From G963677485 sp942492855 (GTDB lineage: Bacteria > Armatimonadota > HRBIN16), in contig OW818647.1 of the NCBI GenBank assembly GCA_942492855.1, positions 3,038,001 to 3,102,000 on the forward strand: DNA of 64,000 nt, read 5' to 3'. The notes beneath the pieces were generated by a model that worked only from the letters and a program-made list of their open reading frames with translations, was not told the origin of the DNA and made no database searches. How positions within the stretch are numbered: the first letter of the stretch is position 1; each line of letters opens with the position of its first letter. Shown piece by piece: positions 1 to 8,621 of the stretch. The position numbers and the translations under genes were made by a program.

Positions 1-2290
1 CTCCAAAGCGGGGGGTGATATTTAGCTCCACGCCACCGGGCTTAGCGATGGTCACGCCAAGCAAAGACTCGTGGAACCACAGCAGGGCCAACGCGTTCCA
101 GCCGTGCGAGCCGGTGTCATCCTCCGGCTGATGCGGGTTGATCTCGCCGGGCTTCAAGCCCAGATCGTCGCGGCCAATCCAATATTCGGGTAGCGGTCCG
201 CCAAAAGCACCCTGCAGTGCAGCCGGGGTGGTGTTGCGCACATGCCCCGCCAGATACGGCTCAAACCGCTCCACCAGATGCCTGACCGCCCGTTCGGTAC
301 GTCCGACCGCCACCATGGCGTTAAGTGCTCTGCGGAGATAGGTCGGGTTATTCCATCGCGTCACACCGGGTGATGGCGCACCAACCGGTTCCGAAAAAGC
401 GTAGTCGATGTCTTCCAGCGCCTCGGTTGGGTCGAGAAGCCCCAGGCTGATGGCGATGGTCTGAGAGGCTTGGCTGTAGCCGCGGTCATCGATACTTAAC
501 CCTGGCCCCATGATGTCAGCCACATGAGCGGGCACATCTCGATGCGGCGGCACGATATGGTATTTACGGAAGGCGTCGGCCAATTTCCGGGCCGTTTCGC
601 GCCACTCTGCCGCCGTGGCGGTTTCTCCCATGGCTTCAGCCAGTACCACGCTGTAATCGAGGCGCTGGATGACCCAAGGTGTAATAGTGCCGCTGCTGGT
701 GAACGGCTTCTTCCACTCAGCAGATGCCCGGATATCCGCCATCAACAATGTGGTCTTCCATAAACCATCCTTATCGATGTCCTTGCACAGCGATTTCCAG
801 AATTTCACCAGGTTGGGCCAAAAACGGCGGGTGTATGTCAGATCACCGGTCCACATATAGTCATCGTAGAGCATCGCTGTCCACTGCATGCTCCAGTCCC
901 ATCCGGCAGGATACGCCGGATAGTTGCTGGGATAGAACGGATGCAGATTACCGTCGTCGCCCTGTCCTTGGGCCAGCGTGCGTATCATCGTGCGCCGCAG
1001 CGCATTATCGCCAAACCATGCACTAGCCAGATTCGCTCTCGGCCGGTTATCTTCAATCCACTGACCATCTTCACGGCCGGGAGTGTCCACATACACATCG
1101 CTCATAGTGATCTCAGCGTGGGTCAGGCACAGGCTTACGATTTGTTCGATCAATGGGCTGTTAGTTTTGAAGCTTCCCTTCGGACGGATGGCGTACTGGT
1201 TGTGATCGATGCCCACATCACGCAGCGTCACGGCGCCGTCCGCCTTAAAGTGGAAATGCAGTGTGATCCAGCGGGCGGTGCGTTCATCTGGAAATTCCAG
1301 GCGGTGCCGGCCTGGACACAGAATCGCCTGATCGGCATATCCTTGTCCCACCACGGCTTCCGTGTTGACCCAGCCATCCTCAGTCACGGCAGGTATACCG
1401 TTGTAGATGGGTGTGGCCACCTCACCATATCCCAAGTCAACCTCCACCAGATCACTGCTGCAGTCGACCACAAGGTAGGGGTAACCATGCACAGGCTTCC
1501 ATAGATCAAAGGTGACGAAGATAGAGCGTCCTGCTTTGGCCTCAATGCGCCAAGGCGCCTGTTGAAGCTGACACAGACCCTCTGCCTTGGTCTTCATATC
1601 TGCCACCGGCAGGCATTGGCTTTGCCGTATTCGCTGGGCGATTTTGATCGGGCTGAAGTCCGGTATAGACGGCACGGCCAGATTGCCGGCATTCACCACC
1701 GCATGGGGTCGCTGCAGAAAGTCCCTCTGGTTACCGGTCTCCACATCCTCGGGTGTGTTCCAAGGCCCGTTTGTCACCACCTTCACAGGCTTCCAGTCGC
1801 GATCCGGCAACGGACCCAGGGCGCGTGTATCATATATGACCGGGAACCTGATACGTTTGGCATCTCCCGCAATTCCGGATATCTGCTCAGTGTGCACCAC
1901 AAACTGCGGCACGTGACACCACTTCCATGACTCATCGCTTGATACAAAGCTACTGCTCACCCACAGCCCTGCGTGTTTCTGTCCGCTCCGCTGGAACGTG
2001 GTGATATCGCCCCAGTTATGGTGCATTATCATCAATTCGTTAGTGCCGATTAACAGATACCGCCGCACAGACATCACTTCACACGTGATGTTGGCTTCAT
2101 CGTACCTGGTCACTCTGCGCCGGATGGTGGTCCCATTGAGCATGACCATGGCATTACTGTCCGCTGCGATTCGTAACACGGCATCTTCAGGATATTCATC
2201 CAGAGTGAATGTCTTCATGAAATATGTGTAGCGATTGACAGGGGTTGGGTCGGCTAAGTTAGACCATATCCATTGTGGGGTAGAAGCCAT
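1..2290 (-). CDS. GH78 alpha-L-rhamnosidase family protein, C-terminus cut by window edge
   Basis: Likely removes terminal alpha-L-rhamnose from plant or microbial glycans. The frame is open on the minus strand from the ATG at 2290 to base 2 (763 codons) with no stop, so the gene continues beyond the window. An AGGT-type Shine-Dalgarno (GGAGG at 2297-2301) decides the start. The N-terminal half is beta-rich, with a jelly-roll-like stretch (RIAADSNAMVMLNG) as in rhamnosidase N domains. The middle carries DTPGREDGQWIEDNRPRA, the counterpart of the GH78 'D-x-P-x-R-x-E' signature at the start of the alpha-toroid barrel. The visible end, PGGVELNITPRFG, is like the C-terminal beta-sandwich. No signal peptide is apparent, so it may be cytoplasmic. 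It lies 35 bp downstream of the proline-dehydrogenase-like gene. The family is recognised from motifs only; substrate is inferred. Confidence 0.85.
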   Translation of the reverse strand, partial: MASTPQWIWSNLADPTPVNRYTYFMKTFTLDEYPEDAVLRIAADSNAMVMLNGTTIRRRVTRYDEANITCEVMSVRRYLLIGTNELMIMHHNWGDITTFQRSGQKHAGLWVSSSFVSSDESWKWCHVPQFVVHTEQISGIAGDAKRIRFPVIYDTRALGPLPDRDWKPVKVVTNGPWNTPEDVETGNQRDFLQRPHAVVNAGNLAVPSIPDFSPIKIAQRIRQSQCLPVADMKTKAEGLCQLQQAPWRIEAKAGRSIFVTFDLWKPVHGYPYLVVDCSSDLVEVDLGYGEVATPIYNGIPAVTEDGWVNTEAVVGQGYADQAILCPGRHRLEFPDERTARWITLHFHFKADGAVTLRDVGIDHNQYAIRPKGSFKTNSPLIEQIVSLCLTHAEITMSDVYVDTPGREDGQWIEDNRPRANLASAWFGDNALRRTMIRTLAQGQGDDGNLHPFYPSNYPAYPAGWDWSMQWTAMLYDDYMWTGDLTYTRRFWPNLVKFWKSLCKDIDKDGLWKTTLLMADIRASAEWKKPFTSSGTITPWVIQRLDYSVVLAEAMGETATAAEWRETARKLADAFRKYHIVPPHRDVPAHVADIMGPGLSIDDRGYSQASQTIAISLGLLDPTEALEDIDYAFSEPVGAPSPGVTRWNNPTYLRRALNAMVAVGRTERAVRHLVERFEPYLAGHVRNTTPAALQGAFGGPLPEYWIGRDDLGLKPGEINPHQPEDDTGSHGWNALALLWFHESLLGVTIAKPGGVELNITPRFG

Positions 2291-2325
2291 GAGTTACCTC
2301 CGGATGCATTTATTACATTTGGGTG

Positions 2326-3138
2326 CTATTTATTGTGTGTCGCCCTCAAAACCGCGTGACGGTTCATAGGCGACCGCAATACACGTTTGACGAAGAATAG
2401 GCCTGCACCGGCTCCATATGGGTAGTAAAGCCTGAACATATCGGGATTCAATCCCATGAGCTGCTGTGGTGTCACCAGGTTCGCCACCATCTCCACTTCA
2501 AGCTGACCCGTTCTGTATCCCGGCATCTTCATGATCGACTTTATGAGCGTCATGTCATGAGTAGCAATTGCCGCCGACATCTTTGCTTGCCATAACGCCG
2601 TGACCGCTTGAGCCATACGGTCACTCACAGTATACTCAGATTCATGTGCTTCCGAATATCCCTTTACTAACCTTGGAGTGCGGTCTGCATCAATGCAAGC
2701 GGCCAGATTCGCCGTGAAGTTCTTGTGATTGATTGCCAGCACCGGCTGGACATTCGGCAGGCTTAAAGCAAGCCGGAAACAGTAGTCATCATATGGCGGT
2801 ATAGAGGTATCTATACGTAGAGCTACACCAGATGCCTGACAGACTTCTCCAATATGGGTCGCCGCAGATCTGAAAATCTCGGTATTAGTCGATACTCCCC
2901 ACACATCAGGCTTCATCGACCAATGGCAGCCGGGAAACAGACTGGCCGCCTCAGCGATATCCCGGTCTATATGGGCCAGTTGTGCGTCCAGACTAGTTAG
3001 AGAACGAATCGGACGCGGCAGATAGTCGAATGAGACCCTATGTCCATCCTGCACCGACGTGTGTGCTTGAGGAGCAATCTGTTCCCATCTCCTGTCACGC
3101 CACAGGTGGGCGAGACGCAGCATATTATGAAGCTTCAT
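2326..3138 (-). CDS. Divergent proline dehydrogenase-like protein (PRODH fold)
   Basis: Resembles the FAD-dependent proline dehydrogenase barrel (Pro_dh family), which oxidises proline to pyrroline-5-carboxylate. Family landmarks appear in order: RLVKGYSEAHESEY (family RLVKGAYxE) near residue 155, IATHD near 191, LEVEMVANL (family FEFQMLYG) near 213, and FRLYYPYGAGAGLFFVKRVL (family VYVPYGxxWxxYxxRRL) near 237. At 270 residues it is slightly shorter than the usual ~300. The first arginine of the substrate-binding RR pair is lysine here, so activity on proline is uncertain. No strong ribosome binding site precedes the ATG at 3138; an alternative ATG lies at 3123. It sits 35 bp upstream of the GH78 gene on the same strand, so the two may be cotranscribed. 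A proA gene occurs at 20947, but not in the same operon. Confidence 0.7.
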   Translation of the reverse strand: MKLHNMLRLAHLWRDRRWEQIAPQAHTSVQDGHRVSFDYLPRPIRSLTSLDAQLAHIDRDIAEAASLFPGCHWSMKPDVWGVSTNTEIFRSAATHIGEVCQASGVALRIDTSIPPYDDYCFRLALSLPNVQPVLAINHKNFTANLAACIDADRTPRLVKGYSEAHESEYTVSDRMAQAVTALWQAKMSAAIATHDMTLIKSIMKMPGYRTGQLEVEMVANLVTPQQLMGLNPDMFRLYYPYGAGAGLFFVKRVLRSPMNRHAVLRATHNK

Positions 3139-3348
3139 ATAAGATCATTGTATCTCGATCGAATGATCATCTATGCCCCTCCCGGGGATAACCTATTTCG
3201 TGGCTTTACACCACGGCATCAAGCGTAAGTTTCTGTCAAATTCAGCATTATTAATCTATTTGGGGTCGGAAACCCGGTAAGATGCAGTAAGATGGATGTG
3301 TGATGCTGTTTTCGATGTTCAGGTAAAACTAGACGAAAGGGGTCCTAC

Positions 3349-4515
3349 TTGGATCGTAACATAGACCAAAGCCTCCCCAAAGAAACCGAGCTGATTGCTG
3401 CTAGCAAGCTGGAATCACTTCACGTGCTTGCAGGCGGAGTAGCACACGACTTTAATAACATACTGACGTCGATCATGGGTAATATCGCTCTTGCCAAACT
3501 TGGTGTGGACCATTCCGCCAAGGAATATCGCCATCTCGAAACTGCTGAGGCGGCGTGTGAACGGGCCCGTGGGTTAGTTGCTCAACTATTGGGGCTAACC
3601 AAAGGGAACGTGGTGCTGACCAACCACTCCTCGCTAGACAAAGTACTCCGCGAAACCATCCAGTTTGCCACAACAGGCATGAACGTTGAATGCCGTTTTG
3701 ATATATCAAACGACTTGCATATGGTGGGTGTTGATGACGGCATGCTCAGCCAGATTATTCAGAACCTCATCATCAACGCAGAACAAGCCATGCCACACGG
3801 CGGAATCATCACCTGTTCAGCGAATAATACCGAACTGGGTTCCAGCAGCCCGGTACCACTGAAGCCAGGTAAGTACGTCAGACTGCTGGTGCAAGACAAC
3901 GGTTCAGGAATCCCTGCCCATGTGATGCCGCGCATCTTTGAGCCTTTCTACACTACAAAAAAAGCAGGTAGTGGACTAGGACTAGCCACAGTGAAGGCAC
4001 TCATCGAGCGGTTCGGCGGCTGGATAGGGGTTGAATCAACCATCAATGCAGGGACCACCTTTACCATATTGGTACCTGCAGTGGAAAATCAGGTCTGTAT
4101 TGAACAAAAGCAGCCATCAAACCTGGTAGGGGGCAGTGGGCGGATTCTCATCATGGATGATGACACCGCCATATCTGAAGTATTATCGACAGTCTTGCGG
4201 CAAATGGGATATGTCACCGAAACGGCAGGTCATGGTGTTGAAGCCATCAGCAAATACAGGTTAGCCATGCAGGAGGGTGCCCCTTTTGATCTGGTGCTGC
4301 TTGATGGCTTAATCCCAGGTGGTATGGGAGGCGTTGATTGCTTAAGTGAGTTGTATAAACTAGATAGCGGTGTTAATGCCCTCATCTGCAGCGGCAGCTA
4401 CCAGGGGTTTGAGGAAGATTTGCCGGGTTGCCGAGGCCATGTCATGAAGCCATTCCGGCTGCATGATATCACCGGCCGTATCGCGGAATTGCTCAAAAGC
4501 ACGAACCCAGTATAA
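3349..4515 (+). CDS. Hybrid sensor histidine kinase / response regulator
   Basis: A two-component signalling protein of 388 residues. The start is a TTG preceded by GAAAGGGG. The phosphoacceptor H33 lies in GGVAHDFNNILTSIMGN, the HisKA type common in hybrid kinases. The ATP-binding part has an N box (NLIINAEQAM, about 139), DNGSGIP, IFEPFYTTKK and GSGLGLATV. A receiver domain follows from about 265 (RILIMDDD), with phosphoacceptor D319 in LVLLDGLIPGG and conserved K367 in VMKPF. There is no N-terminal sensor, PAS or membrane segment, so it must be cytosolic and probably takes its signal from a partner. No separate regulator gene is adjacent. Family assignment is firm; target genes are unknown. 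Confidence 0.93.
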   Translation: MDRNIDQSLPKETELIAASKLESLHVLAGGVAHDFNNILTSIMGNIALAKLGVDHSAKEYRHLETAEAACERARGLVAQLLGLTKGNVVLTNHSSLDKVLRETIQFATTGMNVECRFDISNDLHMVGVDDGMLSQIIQNLIINAEQAMPHGGIITCSANNTELGSSSPVPLKPGKYVRLLVQDNGSGIPAHVMPRIFEPFYTTKKAGSGLGLATVKALIERFGGWIGVESTINAGTTFTILVPAVENQVCIEQKQPSNLVGGSGRILIMDDDTAISEVLSTVLRQMGYVTETAGHGVEAISKYRLAMQEGAPFDLVLLDGLIPGGMGGVDCLSELYKLDSGVNALICSGSYQGFEEDLPGCRGHVMKPFRLHDITGRIAELLKSTNPV

Positions 4516-4586
4516 ACCGGGTTTATAATCGCCGTCAGATGAGCTGACCGCGCCATAATCTACGATCGGTAATGTTGATGATGATT

Positions 4587-4821
4587 CCGGCACCCACAAA
4601 GTGGGTAAGATTCATTACAGCCAGGGGTAAGCGAAGCGCAACCCCTGGTCAACCCGCACGCTATCCTACCCCGAAGTGGGTCGACATGGTATTACCTGTA
4701 TAGCAATACAACGACACGGTTCGACCCCCTATTCGGGGGTAAACACCTTGGCTCTTTACCAGGGGTATCGCTTCGCTCACCCCTGGCTATAAGAACTGCT
4801 ACCCACTTCGTGGGTGCCCGG
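4587..4821. repeat. Long nested inverted repeat (235 bp, ~62-nt arms)
   Basis: Fills most of the 564-bp gap 4516-5079, which otherwise shows no gene. Arm 4587-4648 and arm 4759-4821 are imperfect reverse complements along their full length. Each arm contains its own small hairpin (CACCCACAAAGTGGGT; CCAGGGGTAAGCGAAGCG closed by ACCCCTGG). The ~110-bp spacer holds a further weaker inverted pair around CGAAGTGGGTCGA and TTCGACCCCCTATTCGG. If transcribed it would fold into a branched RNA. Confidence 0.75.
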
Positions 4822-5079
4822 ATGGGCCCTGCGTCATTGTTGACCCTTAACGCCCACACAGCTTACCCGTAGCCAAGGAGTAACACACGGGGTTTAACGT
4901 TGCCGCCACATGGGCTGACCGGCGCGGCATACCCCATGACAGATGTCGGCCATACCGATCCGATAATTCTACTTCACTTCACAGGTAAAATCACCTGGAT
5001 TTACATCCTTTCAACTCAATTTTCGGGTATGATATAACCGTAATTCGCCTCACAGGGTAGAATTTGGAGGAAACACCTC

Positions 5080-5535
5080 ATGGAAGTCTGGCATTCGTGG
5101 ATGATCGTGTTGATCGTCCTGCTGATTTTGGAGATATTCACGCCCGGTTTTGTGGCTGGCGTGCTTGGCATCGCAGCCATCGCACCGGCACTGATCACAC
5201 TGGTCGCGCCGAAAACAGCCATCACCGTACAGTTGCTGGTGTATGTCATTGCAGCGGCTGTATTGTTCGTGTTTATCAGGCCAATCATGTTGAGGTTCAT
5301 GCCCGCCTTTAACAAAAAGGGAGAGCAGACCAACGCGCTTTCGCTGATAGGCAAAAAGGGCCTCGTCACCCAGCAGATCGAACCCAATGGCACGCAGGGA
5401 CGCGTGAAATGCGGTGGCGACGACTGGCGCGCAGCCACGGCCGGTAAAGAGCCAATCGCTGAGGGATGTGAAGTGGTAGTCATTTCGATAGAGGGGTGCA
5501 CGCTCACCGTGGCCCCTAGTAGCCAGGAGGGCTAA
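5080..5535 (+). CDS. NfeD-like membrane protein
   Basis: A short (151 aa) NfeD protein, partner of SPFH/stomatin-type membrane scaffolds. Three hydrophobic segments span about residues 6-24, 27-45 and 48-67. A small C-terminal OB-fold follows (GKKGLVTQQIEPNGTQGRVK, GDDWRA, GCEVVVISIEGCTLTV), as in the NfeD C-terminal family. It lacks the N-terminal ClpP-like serine protease of long NfeD proteins. TTGGAGG at 5064-5070 fixes the start. The stop codon is one base before the start of the SPFH gene, so the two are translationally coupled. NfeD-stomatin pairing is widely conserved and is thought to organise membrane microdomains or quality control. Confidence 0.9.
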   Translation: MEVWHSWMIVLIVLLILEIFTPGFVAGVLGIAAIAPALITLVAPKTAITVQLLVYVIAAAVLFVFIRPIMLRFMPAFNKKGEQTNALSLIGKKGLVTQQIEPNGTQGRVKCGGDDWRAATAGKEPIAEGCEVVVISIEGCTLTVAPSSQEG

Positions 5536-5536
5536 A

Positions 5537-6541
5537 ATGGAAGTAATCTTGATCCTGCTTCTGTTCGTGGTGCTGTTTATTTTGAGCGGTGTGAAAGTGG
5601 TGGCTCAGGCCGAGTCTATTGTCATTGAACGGCTGGGCTCGTACCATAAGACACTGACGTCAGGGCTGCATATCATATGGCCAATCATCGACAAGCCGCG
5701 TCTTGTTGACTGGAGATATACCCGCACCGACCAAAGCGGGCGAAACTTTATCCGGCGTGAGCAGATCACACGCATCGACTTGCGCGAGACGGTGTATGAC
5801 TTCCCAAAACAGAACGTCATCACCCGCGACAACGTAGCGATTGAGATCAATGCGATGATCTATTTTCAGATCATTGATCCCAAGCGCGTGGTCTATGAAA
5901 TAGCGAACCTGCCCGATGCCATTGAAAAGCTGACACAGACCACACTGCGTAACATCATCGGTGAGATGGAGTTTGACCATACACTGACCTCCCGCGAGAC
6001 GATTAATGGCAAGCTGCGTATCGTGCTGGATGAAGCCAGCGACAAGTGGGGCGTGAAGGTCACCCGAGTCGAACTGCAGGACATCATCCCGCCAGCTGAC
6101 ATCAAAGCGGCAATGGAAAAGCAGATGCGCGCAGAGCGAGACCGCCGCGCCATCATCCTGGAGGCTGAAGGTCAGAAGCAGGCGGCCATCCTCACCGCAG
6201 AAGGTCAGAAGCAAGCCGAAATCAACAAGGCTGAGGGTGTCAAGCAGTCGATGATCCTGCGTGCTGAGGGTGAAGCTCAGGCACGCGTTCAAGTTGCGAC
6301 CGCTGAAGGGGAGGCCATCAACCTGGTCACGGCTGCCATCTCGAGTTCTGGTGGCGATCCCGCAAGCTACCTTATTGCCGTGAAGTATATCGAGACACTT
6401 CAGAACATGGTCACCGGGAAAGACAACAAGACCATCTATATTCCGTATGAGGCTACCGGTGTTCTCGGTGCGTTGGGCGGTATTAAAGAGATATTTTCGA
6501 AACTGGATAAGCCGAATCCGAAGATCATCAAGGCAGAATAG
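5537..6541 (+). CDS. SPFH/Band 7 stomatin-like protein (QmcA/HflC-related)
   Basis: A membrane-anchored scaffold of the prohibitin/stomatin superfamily, 334 aa. One N-terminal hydrophobic segment (about 3-21) is followed by the SPFH domain (VVAQAESIVIERLGSYHKTL, VDWRYTRTDQ, PKQNVITRDNVAIEINAMI, VTRVELQDIIPP). A coiled-coil of repeated AEGQKQA units runs from about 195 to 265, and a C-terminal oligomerisation segment ends near YIPYEATGVLGALGGI. The ribosome binding site GGAGG lies inside the end of the NfeD gene. The GH5-like gene starts two bases after its stop, giving an apparent three-gene operon. Family is certain; client proteins are unknown. Confidence 0.95.
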   Translation: MEVILILLLFVVLFILSGVKVVAQAESIVIERLGSYHKTLTSGLHIIWPIIDKPRLVDWRYTRTDQSGRNFIRREQITRIDLRETVYDFPKQNVITRDNVAIEINAMIYFQIIDPKRVVYEIANLPDAIEKLTQTTLRNIIGEMEFDHTLTSRETINGKLRIVLDEASDKWGVKVTRVELQDIIPPADIKAAMEKQMRAERDRRAIILEAEGQKQAAILTAEGQKQAEINKAEGVKQSMILRAEGEAQARVQVATAEGEAINLVTAAISSSGGDPASYLIAVKYIETLQNMVTGKDNKTIYIPYEATGVLGALGGIKEIFSKLDKPNPKIIKAE

Positions 6542-6543
6542 GT

Positions 6544-8361
6544 ATGCCGCAAGTAAACAAAAAGGGGTCCGGGAAACCGGGCCCCCTCGTCACATTTCGT
6601 GCCGAAGATATGCAAAAATGGGCTGCATCTGGTGGCGACTGGGTGTTCAAGGGGCGGTCTATCCAGCATGAGGACCCTGCTCGTCAGGCTGGCACTCTCA
6701 GTTGGACCGGCCATCGCTTCCGTGATGTGGAGGTGAATGTCGATCTCAAAATCACCACCGAATATGGTGATATCGGCCAGAACTGGGCAGGCATACAACT
6801 GCATCATCCCAATCCGCTGGCGCTGTCAGCATTTCAAGCCGGCATTCTGGTCATGATTCGCAGCTCGGGCCAAATATGCATCAGCGCACAGGGGATAGCG
6901 GAACTGGCCAAACGCGAAACCGGACTTGATCTTCGTAAACAAACCGTCCACCTGCGAGTCAAAACTGAAGGTGACAAGATATCTGCTTGGGTAGATGACC
7001 AGCCCCCCCTGATCGCCCAGACTTCAGCATACAAAGAGGGCGAGGTTCTGCTGGTTAACTATTTTAACGGAGCCAGTTACTCCAACCTCAGTGTCCAAGG
7101 CACCGAGGTTCCTCCGGCACCCCTCGTCCCTGTCTCGGCCAAACAGCCGGTGCTCCGAAAGCAGTCGCCTGTAAAACCGCTGCCCCGGATTGGGGTGCGC
7201 AAGCGCAAGGGGTTGCCCGGGCAGTTCGTGCGGCTGGATACCGGGGCTGTTTACACGCCCCAAGGGTATAACTACACCGAACTCAGTTCCGACACCCACT
7301 GGCACAGCATGTTCAATACGAAGACATACGACTCGGGGCGCATCGAGTCTATGCTGGCAGCGCTTGAGGCGGCTGGTGCGAACGCCATCCGCGTATGGGC
7401 ATGGGGTGAGGTTTCGAAACCCGATGGCTGGTGCGGCCTTCCTGACAGTCGCGGAATCAATCCGGCTTACGTTGAAAACTTCGTGGACTTCTTGCGCCGA
7501 TGCACGGCACACAAAATCTACGTAATTCCGGTATTCGACGAAACACCGCGGAACCTCTATTTCAACTACATCACCGACAAATACGACCAAGCAACACCAC
7601 AGTCTGGGATATCTGGTTACAACCGGCAGTACCTCACCAAAGGCTTGATAGAGGCCAAAGCGGAGGCCGTCAAGCAGTTCGTCACTGCCGTGAAGAAGGC
7701 CGACCCAGGTTTGATGAACTGCGTACTGGCCTGGTCATTTGCGAATGAAGTATTTGTCAGCGGCACCGACGCCCCGTTCAGTAGAGTAAAGGGGACGGTC
7801 GCCACCGCGAATGGGCGCAGTTACCGTATGGATATTCCAACCCAGAGGCAGGCGTGTTATGATGATGGCATGATCTACTGGGCGAACCGGTTGTCGGATG
7901 TGGTCAAGAAGATTGACCCCAAGGCACTCACCACTGCCGGCATGTGGACCGCTGATGCTTTCCGACGCGCACCCGATGGCGGGGTCAACCTGACAGAAGG
8001 CGTCACCGCTGACCAACGCTACTGCCCCCGACCCAGCGTGCTCAGCAGCTCCATGAGCAAGCTGGACTGCCTGGATATACACATCTACCCCTGGGGTGAC
8101 AGCCCGATTGTTAACAAATCGGGGCACGAGTGGGATGCACTCTGTCAAAATGGCAAACCGGTGTTTGTGGGTGAGTACGGTGCCTTCACGCATATCCCGC
8201 TGGAGCCGGCCAAGCAGCAGGTGCTGACCATCCGACGGCAGATCAAGGAGCTGGGCTATTCTGGAGGGCTGTTCTGGACCTGGAACCTCACAGGACCGGG
8301 CTGCTACAGCGGAGTGGAGAACGGCTTCGCGGAGCTTCTTCGCCCGCCGATTGTGCCGTAG
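6544..8361 (+). CDS. GH5-like (beta-mannanase-type) glycoside hydrolase with N-terminal lectin-like domain
   Basis: 605 aa in two parts. Residues ~15-185 form a beta-sandwich like concanavalin/DUF1080 domains (WAASGGDWVFKG, GTLSWTGHRFRDVEVNVD). From ~218 a TIM barrel resembles GH5 beta-mannanases: QGYNYTELSSDTHWHS, GANAIRVWAWG, the acid/base glutamate E402 in AWSFANEV and the nucleophile E544 in VFVGEYG. The expected substrate is a beta-linked glycan such as mannan, but this is only inferred. No signal peptide is visible at the ATG chosen, which starts two bases after the SPFH stop, so the product would be cytoplasmic unless exported another way. That is odd for such an enzyme. A terminator-like hairpin follows at 8400. 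Confidence 0.8.
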   Translation: MPQVNKKGSGKPGPLVTFRAEDMQKWAASGGDWVFKGRSIQHEDPARQAGTLSWTGHRFRDVEVNVDLKITTEYGDIGQNWAGIQLHHPNPLALSAFQAGILVMIRSSGQICISAQGIAELAKRETGLDLRKQTVHLRVKTEGDKISAWVDDQPPLIAQTSAYKEGEVLLVNYFNGASYSNLSVQGTEVPPAPLVPVSAKQPVLRKQSPVKPLPRIGVRKRKGLPGQFVRLDTGAVYTPQGYNYTELSSDTHWHSMFNTKTYDSGRIESMLAALEAAGANAIRVWAWGEVSKPDGWCGLPDSRGINPAYVENFVDFLRRCTAHKIYVIPVFDETPRNLYFNYITDKYDQATPQSGISGYNRQYLTKGLIEAKAEAVKQFVTAVKKADPGLMNCVLAWSFANEVFVSGTDAPFSRVKGTVATANGRSYRMDIPTQRQACYDDGMIYWANRLSDVVKKIDPKALTTAGMWTADAFRRAPDGGVNLTEGVTADQRYCPRPSVLSSSMSKLDCLDIHIYPWGDSPIVNKSGHEWDALCQNGKPVFVGEYGAFTHIPLEPAKQQVLTIRRQIKELGYSGGLFWTWNLTGPGCYSGVENGFAELLRPPIVP

Positions 8362-8399
8362 GCGCAACCGTGGGAGGCGGGCCGTGACCGGCTGCCCAT

Positions 8400-8431
8400 G
8401 ACCGGTCCGGTTTTCGCTTTCCGGGCCGGTC
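8400..8431 (+). terminator. GACCGG-family terminator hairpin, copy 1
   Basis: An inverted repeat (GACCGGTCCGG, loop TTTTCGCTT, then CCGGGCCGGTC) 38 bp after the GH5-like stop, followed by TCTTCGG rather than a clean T-run. Near-identical hairpins occur at 13560 and 50748. The rest of the 8362-8621 gap holds a tandem CGGATCGGA motif (about 8467-8492) and a GGGCGACC palindrome (8529-8547). Confidence 0.6.
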
Positions 8432-8528
8432 TCTTCGGATCGGCCGCTTTAGTGGGGTGGAAGCCGACGGATCGGACGGATCGGACGGATCGCGATTAGA
8501 TCGGGTGAATTGAAAACACACGTTGTGG

Positions 8529-8547
8529 GGGCGACCGTCGGTCGCCC
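8529..8547. repeat. TAGGGGCG-type palindrome
   Basis: GGGCGACC-GTC-GGTCGCCC. This is one of about eight short palindromes in the window built on GGGCG and its complement (others at 18737, 31129, 40835, 42306, 42863, 60574 and 60781), usually just downstream of a stop codon. Confidence 0.7.
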
Positions 8548-8621
8548 AGGACACGGCACGCCATGCCCCTACATCCGCCCCCTGCGCACAATGCCTACAC
8601 CAAAATCTAGCTGCAGATTCC

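Noticed and set aside
941..1504. Plus-strand open frame of 187 codons at the left end
   Set aside because: It lies antisense to the GH78 frame, which is continuous with conserved motifs across the whole region.
8460..8495. Tandem CGGATCGGA units as a CRISPR or iteron array
   Set aside because: Only about three short units without spacers, and the same motif occurs in terminators (44488) and elsewhere; no cas or rep gene nearby.
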